From Acanthaster planci (Eukaryota; Echinodermata; Asteroidea; Valvatida; Acanthasteridae), in NCBI RefSeq assembly GCF_001949145.1, contig NW_019091399.1, positions 1,201,703-1,265,702 of the forward strand: a DNA stretch of 64,000 bases, read 5' to 3'. The translations under genes and the position numbers were made by a program. Of the stretch, positions 51,001-60,571 are shown one piece after another. Numbering within the stretch: the first letter of the stretch is position 1; every line of letters begins with the position of its first letter. Below the pieces are notes generated by a model that was given only the letters and a program-made list of their open reading frames with translations, was not told where the DNA came from and searched no databases.

Positions 51001-51194
51001 CATTCAAGTCGGTACATGCAGTCCAATATCATGGCAAGCACATCTTTAACAAAGACAAATGGAACTTCCCTTATACCGTAGCCATTTATGCCATCAGCCT
51101 TGTTACTGTTAAAAAGCAGCTCCTGGCCTGCCAGACAGCTTTATAGCAACTGCTTCTGTTGTTTCCGGATAGCGCACCCGAGGGGATCATCTTG
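51001..51194 (-). pseudogene. Well-preserved exon with one in-frame TAA
   Basis: Acceptor aaataacag opens QDDPLGCAIRKQQKQLL, then TAA at 51141-51143, then SCLAGQELLFNSNKADGING, YGIREVPFVFVKDVLAMILD, CMYRLEW and a donor ATG/GTAATT. The frame is kept exactly across the stop and the codons read like a real protein, so this is a coding exon with a single nonsense change. I do not know a domain name for the block. Confidence 0.6.
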
Positions 51195-51419
51195 CTGTTA
51201 TTTAGAAATCTATAAGTTTGAAACAAGTAAAGAGGGTACGATTAGAAGGTAGTTCATAATTAAGTGCGAATGCCAGGAATATTTGCACAAATTTGAATTC
51301 CTGTTTCAGGAAATGCCGTGTTCTTTAATTGCTTTTGTGGAGTGTTGTCTATAAGATCAAAGATTTAAAATTGTTTTATATATTTCTCTCTCTCTATATA
51401 TATATGGCATTTCAGGCAC

Positions 51420-51590
51420 CTCCAGTTTTCTGAGTTGATCCCGTGCTAGACGACAGTCTCTCATCGTTGCCGTGGATTTCTCTACAAGAATAGTCCTCTG
51501 TTCACATTGGATTTCACTACAGGTTGGTGCAGTCAACACTACAGGGTGGCCCATCGAACTTCGAAGACTTTGTTTATCACTGGATGTATG
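51420..51590 (-). CDS. Possible exon of the element gene
   Basis: 57 codons open on the minus strand, from acceptor tttgccgccag (HTSSDKQSLRSSMGHPVV start) to KLE at a weak GTGCCT donor. A (CT)n(AT)n microsatellite (51384-51405) lies just past it. The content (alternating acidic and basic residues, LARDQLRKLE end) suggests a helix. No motif recognised. Confidence 0.4.
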
Positions 51591-52056
51591 CTGGCGGCAA
51601 ATTTGATATATTTTGTGAATATTGTAAATTTTTGCAAATAAATATTGGAATAAATATTTTGGAATACCTTGAATAAGTAAAAATTGATGTTTTTGCTCCA
51701 TTGTAGTAATGTGTATCAGCTTCATCAAACTCTGTATTTGCTCGACTTTACTGTTGATGCACAGTACAGTACAATATATGTACAGAAATTGATTACATGT
51801 AGGTGTTGTAGTGCCAACCTATTCAGGCCTGGTTTAAACATCATTCTACAATCTTACTGGGTTTTGACATGAAACTTTTGTTTGCATATAATTTTTAAGA
51901 ACACCATCTCAACCTGATTTTAAAACAGTTTCAAATTTGACACCACAAATAGAGATTTAGAAGTCTCTGCTTACCCAACCTTTTGTTTTGAGGGAAGGTA
52001 TTTCAACCATCACGTTTTAATTTCAGCCTAGTTCATCTGTCAGTGACCTCTTCTAC

Positions 52057-52133
52057 CTCCCTTGGTATAAGTGTTCCAGGTTGATGACATTTTGCAAGGT
52101 ATCTGAGGACTCAGGTTACACTTTTTATCTTGT
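52057..52133 (-). pseudogene. Possible exon with a KGGR motif like that after the RAG1 zinc finger
   Basis: From acceptor cacttgcag the minus frame reads DKKCNLSPQIPCKMSSTWNT then YTKGGR before a GTAGAA donor-like site or a stop. In vertebrate RAG1 a KGGRPRxH basic motif follows the RING and C2H2 zinc fingers at a comparable place. Only the short KGGR core matches, so this is suggestive. Confidence 0.35.
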
Positions 52134-52179
52134 CTGCAAGTGAAACTGCAGTCTCATGCAGAGGCAGAGTATTGTGACT

Positions 52180-52428
52180 TTAGGGTTGGGGTATAACTGG
52201 GGAGCATGAGCAGTGAACCTGTTGCTTGAGTCCCTTGTTGCACGTATGACAAACTATGAAATTGTGAAGATGAACAGTTACCACTCGTGGACTCTTAGTG
52301 TTCTCAGAGTAACTTACTTTTGAACCGCACACTGGACATTTTAAGTGATCAGTTTGAGTGCTTGAAACAGAAGAAAGACACAAGGCACAGAAGTTATGTT
52401 CGCAGGGCATCTGCACAGTACAGTAGGT
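52180..52428 (-). pseudogene. RING-finger exon, RAG1-N-terminus-like
   Basis: The minus frame reads CTVQMPCEHNFCALCLSS, then LKCPVCGSKVSYSE, then SPRVVTVHLHNFIVC-HTCNKG. C-x-H-x-FC-x2-C followed by CPxC is the second half of a RING finger. The next segment (SP, hydrophobic spacing, VxC, CN) matches the layout linking RING to the following zinc finger in RAG1. The first RING cysteine pair is not found in the same frame; a TAG at about 52429 separates it from upstream sequence. The RING call is firm and the RAG1 relation is probable. Confidence 0.65.
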
Positions 52429-52535
52429 CTACTTAAGATGCACTGGCATACACAATGGATGAAAATACTATCCTCTCCCTTGTGACTATGAGGTCCAAAT
52501 CAACTGACACTGTACATACGGTCATGCCCAAATGT

Positions 52536-52697
52536 TTACATAGCTGCAGGGTGCTGAAAAAGTGTATCATTCCATGTGTTCACGCTAATAACGTATGATT
52601 TCCTTCCTGAAATTGCTACATAACAATGGACTACATGTTTTTTTACTCCTTGATGAATTCGGTTTGTGCAAATTCTACAAACTTTCCCTGGGGAAAT
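52536..52697 (-). pseudogene. CRIC zinc-finger-like exon, RAG1-N-terminus-like
   Basis: Acceptor agtttcatcag precedes ISPGKVCRICTNRIHQGVKK on the minus strand, continuing to FQHPAAM and a TAA. Shifting one base after about 52540 gives CKHLGMTVCTVS and another ~40 open codons, so a frameshift is likely. KxCRICxN opens the zinc-binding N-terminal region of RAG1, and an HP..xC segment follows later in RAG1, as it does here once the shift is allowed. Position 5' of the RING fits that order. No initiator ATG or promoter is identified. Confidence 0.5.
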
Positions 52698-53382
52698 CTG
52701 ATGAAACTTAAAACTTGTTTCTTTAATAAAAGGATAATAAAGTATGTGCATGTATATCCAGCTTCGAAGTGTCGAGTTTGACTTGTAAATAAACATACAA
52801 TTTTGTACTGCACACCTTGATATTCTGGTTCTCACATGTTCCTCGAAACACTATGCTAAAACCAAAGCACCAACGACAACTTCGTAATTTGAACGACTGC
52901 TGCTTAAATTTTTTCAGTTTTGTTCTTGTTTGTATATTTGTCCATTGCCTGTCCTGGAAAAATGACGAAAATCATTAATTGTAAAAGGTATTACGCTGCC
53001 GTTTTCATTTATCAGTGTTATTCAAACTACCAGCACTTGGCTGTTGAAGCAGAAAATGTCTATTCGTTTTCGCGCAGATGCACGAGGATAAGACATGAAC
53101 TTCACAACACAAAATTCACAAAAAATACATTATAAAAAAGGCACTTTTAATGAGCATTTCTCAAAATATTTGCACAAATTCATATTCATTACACGATAGG
53201 AAACTATTTATCTGATGAATATTATGTTCAAATTTTAGCTTCACTGTCGTGACAAAGACAAGGGATCCCACTTGCGAAAAGCACCAGGTTGTGCTATGAT
53301 GTCATCGAAGACACAAGTTAGAAATTCCAAACATTCCAAACACACGCACACTGTATACTTTAATAATACATGCATGATGCAA
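52698..53382 (-). other. Element interior 5' of the recognised exons
   Basis: About 680 bp up to the right terminal repeat. ORFs are under 75 codons without motifs. A true first exon may be here but cannot be told apart. Confidence 0.4.
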
Positions 53383-53401
53383 TTGAAACGGCTGTGTGCA
53401 G
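53383..53401 (-). repeat. Right terminal inverted repeat of the 7.0-kb element
   Basis: Read inward on the minus strand: CTGCACACAGCCGTTTCAA, 15 of 19 identical to 46355-46373. The 16-bp satellite starts at the next base. Confidence 0.65.
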
Positions 53402-55835
53402 GCCCTTTGTTTTAAAATCCCTTCGTGTTCCATGCCCTTCATCTTAAGAGGGCCTTTGTTGTGTGAGCCCTTCACCTTACATGGCCGTCGTCTTGCAAGT
53501 CCTTCATCTTCCAAGCATTTCATCATGCGAGCCCTTCATCTTGATAGGCCTTTGTTTTGCAAGCCCTTCAAGTTACAAGCCATTCCCCCTCCAAACACGA
53601 CATCTTGCTAGCCCTCAATCTTGCAAGCCCTCCGTCCTCTGAGCCAATGGTCTTCCTTCCCTTTATGCTGCATGCTCCTCCTCTTTTGAGACCTTTGTCC
53701 AATGAGCCCTTCACCTTACATGACCCTCACCTTGGAAGTCCTCTTTCTTGTGAGCCCGCCACCCTCTGTTTCAGTTCTAGCTTACTGCTTGCACTTCATC
53801 TTCATGCGTCTTAAGAGCCCATCAGTCCCCTTAGTCTTTTGAATGGAGAGCCATTCCTTTTAATACGTGCCCTTCATCTTGCAATTCCTTTGTCTTGCAA
53901 TCACTTCATTTTACATGCCCTTCTTCTTGTAAGCCCTTCGTCTTGCGAACCCTGCATCTTTTACACCCTTCATCCTTTAAGCCCTTTACTTGACAAAATT
54001 TGCATCTTGCAAATCCTTTATCATGCGAGCATTTCAGATTGTGGGCACTTCATCTTGCTAGTTTTTATATTCCAAGCCCTTCATCTTCAGAGCCCTTCAT
54101 CTTGCAAGCCCTTTGTCGTACATGGCCTCGACAACCCTTCATCTTGAGAGCCCTCTATCTAGCGAGCCCTTTATCTTGCTAGCCCTTTGTCGTGTGAACT
54201 CTTCTTCTTACAGGCTTTTGTCTTACCAGCCCTTCAGGTTCAATGGGCTTCATCTTCCTTTTTCATGTGAGACCCTCACCTTAAGTGAACCTCAGTCTTG
54301 CAAGTCCTTCATCTTCCAAAAAAATTCATTGTGTAAGAGCATCATGTTGCGAGACCTTTACTTCGTGAGCAATACATCTTGCCAACCCTTCTTTTTCCTA
54401 GCGCTTTGTCTTGCAAGCCCTTCATCTAGATATAGAACTTCCTTTTGCAAACCTTTATCTTGAAGACCCTTTGTCTTCCAAACCCTTCGTGTTGCATACT
54501 CTTCATCTTCCAAGGCCTTTGTTGTGAGCCTTTCACCTTGCATGGCCTTCACTTTGCCAGTCCTTCACCTTTCACGCCTTTTATCATGTTAGCCCTTTTT
54601 CTTCTGAGACATTTATATTGTGAGTACTTCATCTTGCAAGCCCACCATATTTTGAGACCATCATTTAACATGCCTTTTATCTTGTCAGCCCTGTTTCTTG
54701 CAAGATCCTCTATTCCAAACCCTTTCTGTTGCAAGACCTTCATCTCGTGAGCCTTCTTTTGAAAAAACTCTCTCTTGCGAGCCCTTCATCTTCAAGAACT
54801 ATCTGCATTTTACACGCCCGCCTTCTTCATGTTGGAATTTGTCTTGCTGGCCCTTTTCAAAAGTTGAAAAATTTCACCTTCCATACCTGCTGTCTTGCTA
54901 GCCCAAGCAGATCCTCTTGCAATCCCTTTTGCGGGTGAGCCCTTCATCTTGAGGGGCTCCATCTTCCTTGCACATCTTCTTGCAAACAGATCCTCTTGAG
55001 AACCCTTCTCTTGAAGTCCTTTATCTTCCAAGCAAGTCCTTAAACCCTTCACCTTCTGAGACCTTCATCTTCTTAGCCCTTCATCCAGCAAGTCCTTCAT
55101 CTTCTTCGACCTTTGTCTTCCAAGCCCTCCATCTTCCTAGCCTTTCATCTTGTAGGTAGTTCCTTTTGCGAGCCCTTCTTGCAAAACCTGCATCTTCTTA
55201 GACCTTCATCTTGCGAGCCCTTGATCCTGTTAGCACTTCTTCTTGTGACAACCCCCTCTTCCGAACCCTTCATCTAAGTCTAACAAGCTCTTCTCTTGCA
55301 AGCCTTGTCTCTTCCAAGCTTTTTATCTTCAAAGCCCTATGTATTGCAAGACCTTTGTCTTGCGTGCCCTTTGTATTTACATGCCCTTTCTCACGCGTGC
55401 GAGTCATCAATTTGAGAGCCCTTCATCTCCAAAAGTCTTTGACTTGAGAGCCCTTTATCTTGCCAGACCTTAATATTTTAAACCCTTTGGCTTGCATGGC
55501 CTTTATGTGAGCCCTTGGTCATGCGAACCCTTTATCTTGCGTGCCCTTTGTAGTGCATGCCCTTTGTGTTGTGAGACATCATCTTGTGAGCCCTACTTCT
55601 TCCAAACCCATTGTCTTGAAAGCCCTTTATCTTGCCAGACTTTCCTACTCTGAACCATTTGGTTTGCGAGCCCTTCATCTTGTAAGCCCTTCCGTCTTCA
55701 AGCCCTTCATTTTGTGAGCCGTTCGTCTTCCGAGCCCTTTATCTTGCAAGTGCTTCATGTTACTTGCTGGCCCTTTCTGTTGTATGCCTTTGTCTTGTGA
55801 GCAAGTTGTCTTCTGATCTGTACACTAGCATGAAA
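53402..55835. repeat. 16-bp satellite
   Basis: About 150 diverged copies of the AGCCCTTCATCTTGCA unit, plus-strand pyrimidine-rich. Several units contain TTCC in place of TTGC. It borders the large DNA element on the left and the Ty3/gypsy LTR on the right. Frames of 60-120 codons across it repeat LHLASPSSCEPFIL-type peptides every 16 residues and are not genes. Confidence 0.9.
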
Positions 55836-55840
55836 CTCTT

Positions 55841-55980
55841 TGCTTCAGTGTACTGGGCGTTTCTCTAATACTCCACTTCCAGCAATGACGACAACATCTG
55901 ATGGTTAATATGAATAATTAAAATAATGGTTAACAAAAATAATTATCTCGGTAGAATCAAAATAAATCACAGTTCTGTAT
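55841..55980 (-). repeat. 3' LTR of the Ty3/gypsy element
   Basis: Matches 60427-60566 over its whole length, sharing CTTCAGTGTACTGG, CATCTGATGGTTAATATGAA and CTCGGTAGAATCAAA in order with about 20% differences. Outer boundary set by the candidate CTCTT duplication, inner by the polypurine tract. Confidence 0.8.
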
Positions 55981-56169
55981 GCCCCCCAAGTCTTTGGAGG
56001 GAAGTACACAATACAATTGAGTCCATTTAATTTTGCTAAGCCTTGAGTGACTGGAGAGCCAGTACATGTAATAGCAAAAGAAAGTGAAACAGATCAGCAG
56101 AAAACATGGTAACAAGTTGAACAACAAAAGTTCATGGCGGGGCCCCTGTAATAAAGTCATGCTGGTGGC

Positions 56170-56703
56170 TTAACATGTGAAGGAGAGCAATGCCTGGTGG
56201 GTGCTGGTAACTGAGGAGCGGAAGCCAGGGCGTCTACTGGGGCAGCGGTGGGCTGTTCCTTTAGACCTGGGGCGTTGTATGGCATGAGGGCTTGCAAAGC
56301 TCGAGGGTTCTGGCCAGCAGTCCCCGGGCCTTGGCCGACTGTGCATAGGGGGAAGTTGAGGAGAGTAGGGTCCATGCAGCCGCTGATGTCGTCGGGACTG
56401 GCAGGCTATCTTGAGTTGGGGGTGGCTCCAAGAGGGGCAGTCCGGGCTGGCTCCAAGAGGGCCGGTTGGGGCATAGTGGGTGGTGATGTAGGGCTGCGAG
56501 GAGTGGTGGGCTTGTACACCTGGACTGGCGGTGGGGAGTCTGCCATGGTGGCAGCCAGAGGGGTTTATGTCAGGTTTGTGGAACAAGATTGCAAGTGGGC
56601 CAGGTGCCATCGTGAGAGATGCATGGGGAACGACGGGCAGGTGTTTGCATAGGAATTTTCTGTAGCGCAGTGTGACGCGTCCAGAGCCGTGAACTCTCAC
56701 CAC
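56170..56703 (-). pseudogene. Integrase C-terminal end and proline-rich tail
   Basis: The minus frame begins VRVHGSGRVTLRYRKFLCKH, the usual end of the integrase C-terminal DNA-binding domain in this Ty3/gypsy lineage (VDGSGRxTxRNRxFLR). It then runs into about 150 residues rich in Pro, Ser and His with no domain. This tail is the longest uninterrupted frame of the element. The overlapping plus ORF at 56248-56652 is its antisense shadow. Confidence 0.65.
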
Positions 56704-57600
56704 ATATTGGTCAAATTGGCATACTGCAATGACGATCCTGGTCTTGTCCCACTTGGTGGGATGGGGATCACTCTGGTTCTGGATGCAAACACAATCCCCA
56801 ATGGCAGGCTGGAGGAGAGTATGTTCGGAGAGTCATTCGGCAGCAAGCAGTGTGTTACAGTTCCACAATGCCTCTTCCCATGATAGAAAGGTTTCACGCC
56901 ATGTTGTTTGTGGCTGATACTTGCCCGTATAGACCGTCCGAAGATGCACGTGGCAGGAGAGAGGTGTGTGTGGCAACAGGAGCATTGCCGTATTGAAGCA
57001 GGGCTCGTTGACTACAGGACAGGGCCATCCGACCGATAACAGAGACTTGTGTTGAGTGAATACTGGAGGGGGTGTTACTCCACTGAAACCACATAGCCTT
57101 GGGAGTATGCCCTCCGAATCAGTGTTGTCTGTGAGGAGACATTTCACAGTTTTAACACCGCATTTGCAACCGATGATATGTGGTGCTTGACGCCCAGAAC
57201 TCGGAGAAATGTGGTCGTCTTGATTGATGTGAACTCAGAGCTGCCATTTAAAGTGAGCTTACCGCTGATGCCGTAAGTAACAAAGATGGGACGCAGGGTG
57301 GCAAAGAACCCAGCAGAACCATTGGCCACTTTCTCCACAATTGGCTAGTTGCTGTATCTGTCATAAGTAATTATGGCCACGGAGGTGGAAATAGTCAGCA
57401 GTGAGGCATTGGAATGGGTATGTTGGATTGGTGGGTGGAGGGAGAGGTGTGCTTGGTTGGGAAGGGGCCATGCTGATGCAGGGTGAACAGTGGGCACACG
57501 TTGCAGTTATTGCCTGGCCAGAAAAGGGAAGATTCTGCTCGAGAGCACATCTGAGAGACTTCCTGGTGGGCAGAGTGCAGGACCTGGAGTCCTCGGTCAT
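56697..57600 (-). pseudogene. Integrase fragments (zinc-binding end and catalytic core)
   Basis: Three minus frames must be combined. 57361-57600 holds the end of the zinc-binding domain and the start of the core: CAHCSPCISMAPSQPSTP, then YPFQCLTADYFHLRGHNYL with the first catalytic Asp. 57144-57338 holds FVTYGISGKLTLNGSSEFTS, where the second catalytic Asp of the usual SDGxxEF is replaced. 56833-57147 and 56697-56897 carry the remainder. Frame breaks and the lost aspartate make it inactive. Confidence 0.75.
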
Positions 57601-57786
57601 GGAGGGAGGGGGGTGAAAATGCAGTCGTTGTACGGGGCTACCCGATCAAAGCTGGTAAGGTGATCACGGAATTGGTGGTACTGGGGGGGTTATTACGGAG
57701 ACTGGGGAAACCATCCTCAACGATCTCCCGTAATTTGGCCATGGAGGGGTCACTTGCCGCGACCAGACAGTCCCACATAACTGCCT

Positions 57787-58491
57787 TTAACACCTTGGTT
57801 GATGGCGAGGCTGTTTGAGTGCAGACTTCGGTGCCTTCTTCACTTTGGGAACGAGGAGATCAGTGGGGTCGAGGACAAATGCAACATCATCTAGAATGGT
57901 CACTGGTGTGGGTTTGCCCATAGGATGATGGGACAGTGCATTGGCTGCTGCATGGCGTGCAGCCGGTATATGGACGACGCAGAAGCAATCGCACCAGAAC
58001 TGACAGCGAGCACCTCCCCTTCTATTGGGGTATAGCATGATTCAGCCCCTGAAGCGAAATGGCTGCCAACAAGGAATATCCTCCAGCCATTCCTGCAGCC
58101 GAAAGGCCTGGAGGAGGGGCAGGCGCAGCATTTTTGGTGCAACCAGAAGCAAATACCATCTTTGCTCCAGTCAGTCGTGAGGCATGTTGGCCTTCTCTTC
58201 CACCACCATGTGGGTCTCAATGATGGTTATGGACTTCCACACCTTGAAGAGGGTGATCAGTTTGTCTGTCCATAGGAAGTAGGTGCCAAGTTTGACGAGC
58301 ATCCGAAAGGGTTGCATGTTTGAATGAGGCAAAAGCACAGGATACCTGGTTGATGAAACCAAACCAGCAGCAGATGTCAGTAATGTTACGAGAGGTGGGG
58401 AAGTTTTGTATGGCCTTGAGACAGCTGGGACATGGCCGCAGCACAGTGGGAGTGATCTTGAAGTCTGCGAACTCAACAGTGTGCTGTGCAA
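57787..58491 (-). pseudogene. Reverse transcriptase thumb and RNase H fragments
   Basis: 58217-58444 (minus) reads LRPCPSCLKAIQNFPTSRNI then TDICCWFGFINQVSCAFASF, the thumb/connection segment of Ty3/gypsy RT. 57900-58220 contains PTCLTTDWSKDGICFWLHQK and AESCYTPIEGEVLAV, RNase H blocks with TD.S and the YxPxEGE/EALAV motif. 57787-58038 adds HIPAARHAAANALSHHPMGK, the normally (A)DALSR end of RNase H. The pieces sit in different frames, so several indels have occurred. Confidence 0.8.
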
Positions 58492-58588
58492 ATGTTAATT
58501 TTGGGGTTCAGTGTGATGCCACAAAGGCCACACACATCAAGCCACTCAACTGACTGGAAGAACACCTCCTCAATCGTGTCAGACCTCA

Positions 58589-59217
58589 TCAAGGTGTTGT
58601 CCACACATTTGGTCTTCCATGGGATATCAGCGACTTTCTCGTCAAAGCAGTGTCAATAGCCATCTGCTGATGCAATGTACCATTATGGAGCAACAAGGTA
58701 CTGACCCCATGGAGTGATGAACGTTGTGAGATGCCTATCCTGCCCATCAAGGGCAATGCTATGGTACCCATTCCAAGCATCAAAGACAGTTTTGCGTGTG
58801 TGGGGGAACAGCACGTGCCAGGTGGAAAGGGGATTGGGTATGATGGGTCTCACGAACAGCATGGCTATTCAACTGTTGGAGGTCCGCTGTCCGCCTGGGC
58901 TTGCCTGATTTCTTTGCACAGACGACCATCCTGTGGCACCATGCAACAGGCGTGCCAATGGGGACTGGCTCAATGACACCAAGGCGTATGTCCTGGTTGA
59001 GGCCAGCCTTCACATTGTCTTGACAACGGATGGAGACAGGGATGGGCATGTGGTTGGTGACTGGTTGAGCATCAGAGTCCAACATGAGTCGTACTGGGGG
59101 GGCAGACATCGTGGGTAATGGCTGATGCTCACACACATTGAATGTGCTTGATAAGTAGTGCCTGAGTAGCCATTTCTCAAGCATCCCACAGTTCTCCTCG
59201 GTGGAGGGGAATAGCAT
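58589..59217 (-). pseudogene. Protease-RT linker and reverse transcriptase N-terminal fragments
   Basis: The minus frame 58780-59217 runs ...MSAPPVRLMLDSDAQPV, then RLGVIEPVPIGTPVAWCHRM, VVCAKKSGKPRRTADLQQLN and ETHHTQSPFHLARAV. This is a textbook start of Ty3/gypsy RT (GVIEPV, KKxGKPR, DLQxLN). The following palm region (58589-58783) is shifted in frame, and its YxDD-type active site is not readable as an intact motif. Confidence 0.85.
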
Positions 59218-59232
59218 AAAGAATCCAAGGGC

Positions 59233-59620
59233 CTATACATCTGATGGAATGGCTTTGATGAAGGGTTGGGGGTCAGATACTCGCTTCTCCAAAGCATCGC
59301 AAAATTCATTGTACATGTGGCGTTTGAGCATCACTATGTGAGCATAGGCCAGCAAAATGTTGAGGAAGCACAAGGTCTCAAAGACTGCAGTTGTATCATT
59401 GTGTGGTGTGGGCGTAGGGGCTGGTGAGGGTTGCTGTTGATGCCTCGACCGACGACACACATTCTCATGGTGATGCAGGGTGCCACATGTGGTGCATGTG
59501 TGGTTGTAAGTTGGATTTTATCTTTAAGGTTCCTGCCTGCTCCATCCATGGCCAGTCTTGCCACAGTGGCTGCACAGGGTGGGCATGGAGTGTCTCGCAT
59601 CACTTGGTTTGCCATGTGAT
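59233..59620 (-). pseudogene. Gag nucleocapsid: two zinc knuckles
   Basis: Translating the minus strand gives LCSHCGKTGHGWS near 59560-59600 and HTCTTCGTLHHHENVCRRS near 59445-59500. These are two CCHC-like knuckles in different frames, followed by a Pro/Thr-rich linker (59233-59460). They sit between the gag start and the RT block as expected. Confidence 0.75.
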
Positions 59621-59957
59621 TAGCCCTTCTCTTGGCATTTGTATGAGCTTGTGTCGGCTACAGTCACAGAGGTACCGCTTCCTAGAAGGTGGCCAGCTGA
59701 CCGTTTCTCACTCTCTTTGGCCTCCACGTACTTGAGTACCTCTTCAGATGACATTTCTTAGTCTGACTCACTTAGGATGTCCAGTCATATCTCCTCATCT
59801 TCTAGCCCCCGGATGAGGGCATCTCAAAAATCATGACGTCACTGTAGTCCACTTGGGTTTTGCATTTGCATTCAACCTTAAAGCTGCCCACCCCAGCCTG
59901 GCCTCGGCGGTGGTCAAAGAAAGCCTGCACTGGCTTGTCACAGTCTTTGCGCATCTG

Positions 59958-60407
59958 CTACAACAGGACTCGTGCCACAACATTTTCCTGGTGGACAGTA
60001 AGTGACTTGATGTTGTTCAAGATAGTTAGTTCATTGCTAGAAGCGAGGGCGCAGAAGGTCCATGTGAGGTCCTTCCCGAGGGCACCGTCACAGCATTCTA
60101 GTAGCTGAAAGGCTATGTCTGAGCCCACGAGGTGTGTGGTGGCCTTGTAGTAGGGCCATCTCTGTTTGGAGTAACCCAATCTTTCACTTGTGCCAGCAGC
60201 TACTATCACAGACTGCTTCACCTTGCCCGTACTTGAAGCAGGTGCTGTTGTGTGGGCGTGGTCAGCTGGCTGGGTGGTCCTTACATAAAGGTCGATGAGG
60301 CGGAGGACCTCGGTGGTCCAATGGTCGCATTGGGCCATGATGTATTGCAGTCTGGTGCTGGGCCAAGTATGGTGCTCATGGTCGTAGAGGGGAGATTGTG
60401 TCATCAT
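59958..60407 (-). pseudogene. Gag N-terminal region
   Basis: A 149-codon minus frame starts about 20 bp inside the 5' LTR (60427). It contains LQYIMAQCDHWTTEVLRLID early and GSDIAFQLLECCDGALGKDL later, then breaks. The short leader and position identify it as gag; the sequence itself has no universal motif. Later parts appear in other frames at 59750-59950. Confidence 0.65.
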
Positions 60408-60426
60408 AAATGAGCATTAAAATCCC

Positions 60427-60566
60427 TACTTCAGTGTACTGGCATTGCTTTAATACTCCACTTCAAGCAGTGACAACAGCATCTGATGGTTAATATGAAT
60501 AATTAACCTAATGGTTAAAATGAATAATTAACTCGGTAGAATCAAACTGAATCATGGTTCTCTAAT
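60427..60566 (-). repeat. 5' LTR of the Ty3/gypsy element
   Basis: Direct repeat partner of 55841-55980. On the minus strand it is upstream of gag. Neither end shows the canonical TG...CA pair clearly, so the boundaries may be off by a few bases. Confidence 0.8.
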
Positions 60567-60571
60567 CTCTT

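Larger units (their letters stand above)
48144..52697 (-). pseudogene. Multi-exon gene of the 7.0-kb element, RAG1-N-terminal-like plus transposon C-terminus
   Basis: At least ten minus-strand exon-like blocks lie in consistent order and are detailed separately. The 5' blocks have stops or frame breaks: TAA at 51141-51143, two stops in 50302-50432, TAA at 50083-50085, TGA at 50065-50067, and an apparent frameshift after 52540. The last three exons (48872-48979, 48553-48744, 48144-48481) are stop-free, phase-compatible and bounded by good splice sites. The simplest reading is a decaying transposon gene. A domesticated 3' part is possible but unproven. The protein would contact DNA through the zinc-finger and RING region and the unclassified central region. 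I recognise the C-terminal block as belonging to large uncharacterised proteins of cnidarians, molluscs and echinoderms. Confidence 0.6.
46355..53401 (-). mobile_element. 7.0-kb DNA-transposon-like element with a RAG1-N-terminus-like gene
   Basis: Both ends sit at junctions with the 16-bp satellite. The left end reads CTGCACACGGCTGTCGCAA, and the right end, read inward on the minus strand, is CTGCACACAGCCGTTTCAA (15 of 19 identical, first 8 perfect). Between them runs a minus-strand multi-exon gene (48144 to about 52700). It has a CRIC zinc-finger-like and RING region first, a central block with CCxxC and RTL motifs, and a well-conserved C-terminal region. The order resembles the N-RAG-TP elements described from molluscs, which share the RAG1 N-terminal region but not its RAG1-core recombinase. 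No clear target duplication is seen; the flanks are CTCTT on the left and GCCCT on the right. Ends are confident, family is probable. Confidence 0.65.
55836..60571 (-). mobile_element. Decayed Ty3/gypsy LTR retrotransposon inserted in the satellite
   Basis: Two direct ~140-bp repeats (55841-55980 and 60427-60566) flank a minus-strand gag-zinc knuckle-RT-RNase H-integrase order, which is the Ty3/gypsy order. The 5-mer CTCTT lies just outside both repeats (55836-55840 and 60567-60571) and may be the target duplication, though the satellite is rich in that word. A polypurine tract (GGGGGG on minus, 55982-55987) abuts the 3' LTR. No convincing primer-binding site follows the 5' LTR. Each coding block is broken by stops and frameshifts, so the copy is not functional. 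Confidence 0.85.

Noticed and set aside
56248-56652. 134-codon plus-strand ORF rich in Gly and Ala
   Set aside because: Antisense to the proline-rich tail of the retrotransposon; composition mirrors that strand.
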